This document shows, piece after piece, positions 5,082 through 5,216 of a stretch of DNA of 5,216 nt (position 1 is its first letter; each line of letters begins with the position of its first letter). The translations under genes were made by a program, and so were the position numbers. The DNA comes from Roseiarcus sp050013275 (GTDB lineage: Bacteria > Pseudomonadota > Alphaproteobacteria > Rhizobiales > Beijerinckiaceae): positions 1 through 5,216 of the forward strand of contig JBEKFO010000310.1 in NCBI GenBank assembly GCA_050013275.1, in the 5' to 3' direction. Under the pieces are notes generated by a model that ran no database searches, was not told the origin of the DNA, and was given only the letters and a program-made list of their open reading frames with translations.

Positions 5082-5120
5082 CGCCGTCATCGCGAGCGAA
5101 GCGTGGCGATCCAGAGATCG
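5082..5120. repeat. REP-like intergenic palindromic repeat, left copy
   Basis: The unit reads through TCATCGCGAGCGAAGCG, then GTGGCGATCCAGAG. ATCGC (5089-5093) can pair with GCGAT (5106-5110), and CGATC (5107-5111) with GATCG (5116-5120). Similar units, with CATCGC/CATTGC and GCGATCC/GCAATCC ends, are scattered between genes in many alphaproteobacterial genomes; this is from memory and was not searched. It begins about 40 bases after the Lrp stop. Confidence 0.6.
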
Positions 5121-5212
5121 TGACGCCGGCTCGGTCGCGCGCCGGCCGCCCTCGCGGCTGTTGCGCGCGCCGCGAACTCTATCGGCGGTACCCGCGCTCT
5201 CTGGATCGCCAC
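5103..5212. repeat. 15-bp perfect inverted repeat formed by two REP-like copies
   Basis: GTGGCGATCCAGAGA (5103-5117) is the exact reverse complement of TCTCTGGATCGCCAC (5198-5212), with 80 bases between. The right copy points the opposite way and is cut by the window end. Together they could fold into a large stem that ends the Lrp transcript. Confidence 0.8.
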
Positions 5213-5216
5213 CCGT

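Noticed and set aside
4521..5090. Minus-strand ORF of 189 codons opposite the Lrp gene
   Set aside because: It is the antisense shadow of a clearly conserved Lrp/AsnC protein.

Overview
The window looks like ordinary chromosomal DNA from a GC-rich alphaproteobacterium. The evidence is strong G/C third-position bias in most genes, frequent GTG/TTG starts, and a TCATCGCGAGCGAAGCG-type intergenic palindromic repeat at the right end. A methylotroph or rhizobial-type member of the Hyphomicrobiales is my guess, not something the sequence proves. No rRNA, tRNA, CRISPR array or intact transposon is visible.

Layout, left to right. (1) Bases 2-583 hold the 3' end of an FGGY-family sugar kinase gene; its start lies outside the window. 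(2) Bases 584-1030 hold no convincing gene and drift to lower GC. (3) Bases 1031-1642 encode an unrecognised five-helix membrane protein. Its DNA is about 42% G+C in sampled rows, against nearly 80% in a row of a neighbouring gene, which suggests recent acquisition. (4) Bases 1899-2189 and 2318-3067 encode two exported proteins of unknown function, 96 and 249 aa by my start choices. Both have non-ATG starts chosen by Shine-Dalgarno position and signal peptide. (5) Bases 3320-3529 encode a 69-aa protein with a good RBS and a hairpin just upstream. (6) Bases 3698-4411 (minus) encode a PLP-independent Asp/Glu-type amino-acid racemase of the YgeA family. It is divergent from (7), an Lrp/AsnC-family regulator at 4581-5042. 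(8) The last about 140 bases carry an inverted pair of REP-like repeats.

The clearest functional unit is the divergent racemase/Lrp pair. The 169-base gap between them contains a cluster of TTGC motifs, including a small palindrome that overlaps the candidate -35 of the regulator. The simplest model is an amino-acid-responsive regulator controlling itself and the racemase. The two exported proteins lie in the same direction with a 128-base gap and may be expressed together, but nothing shows a shared function.

I looked for an undescribed system and do not find a strong case. The items most worth a second look are the low-GC orphan membrane gene, the racemase/Lrp control region, the exported protein with an apparent CTG start, and the 69-aa gene with its leader hairpin.
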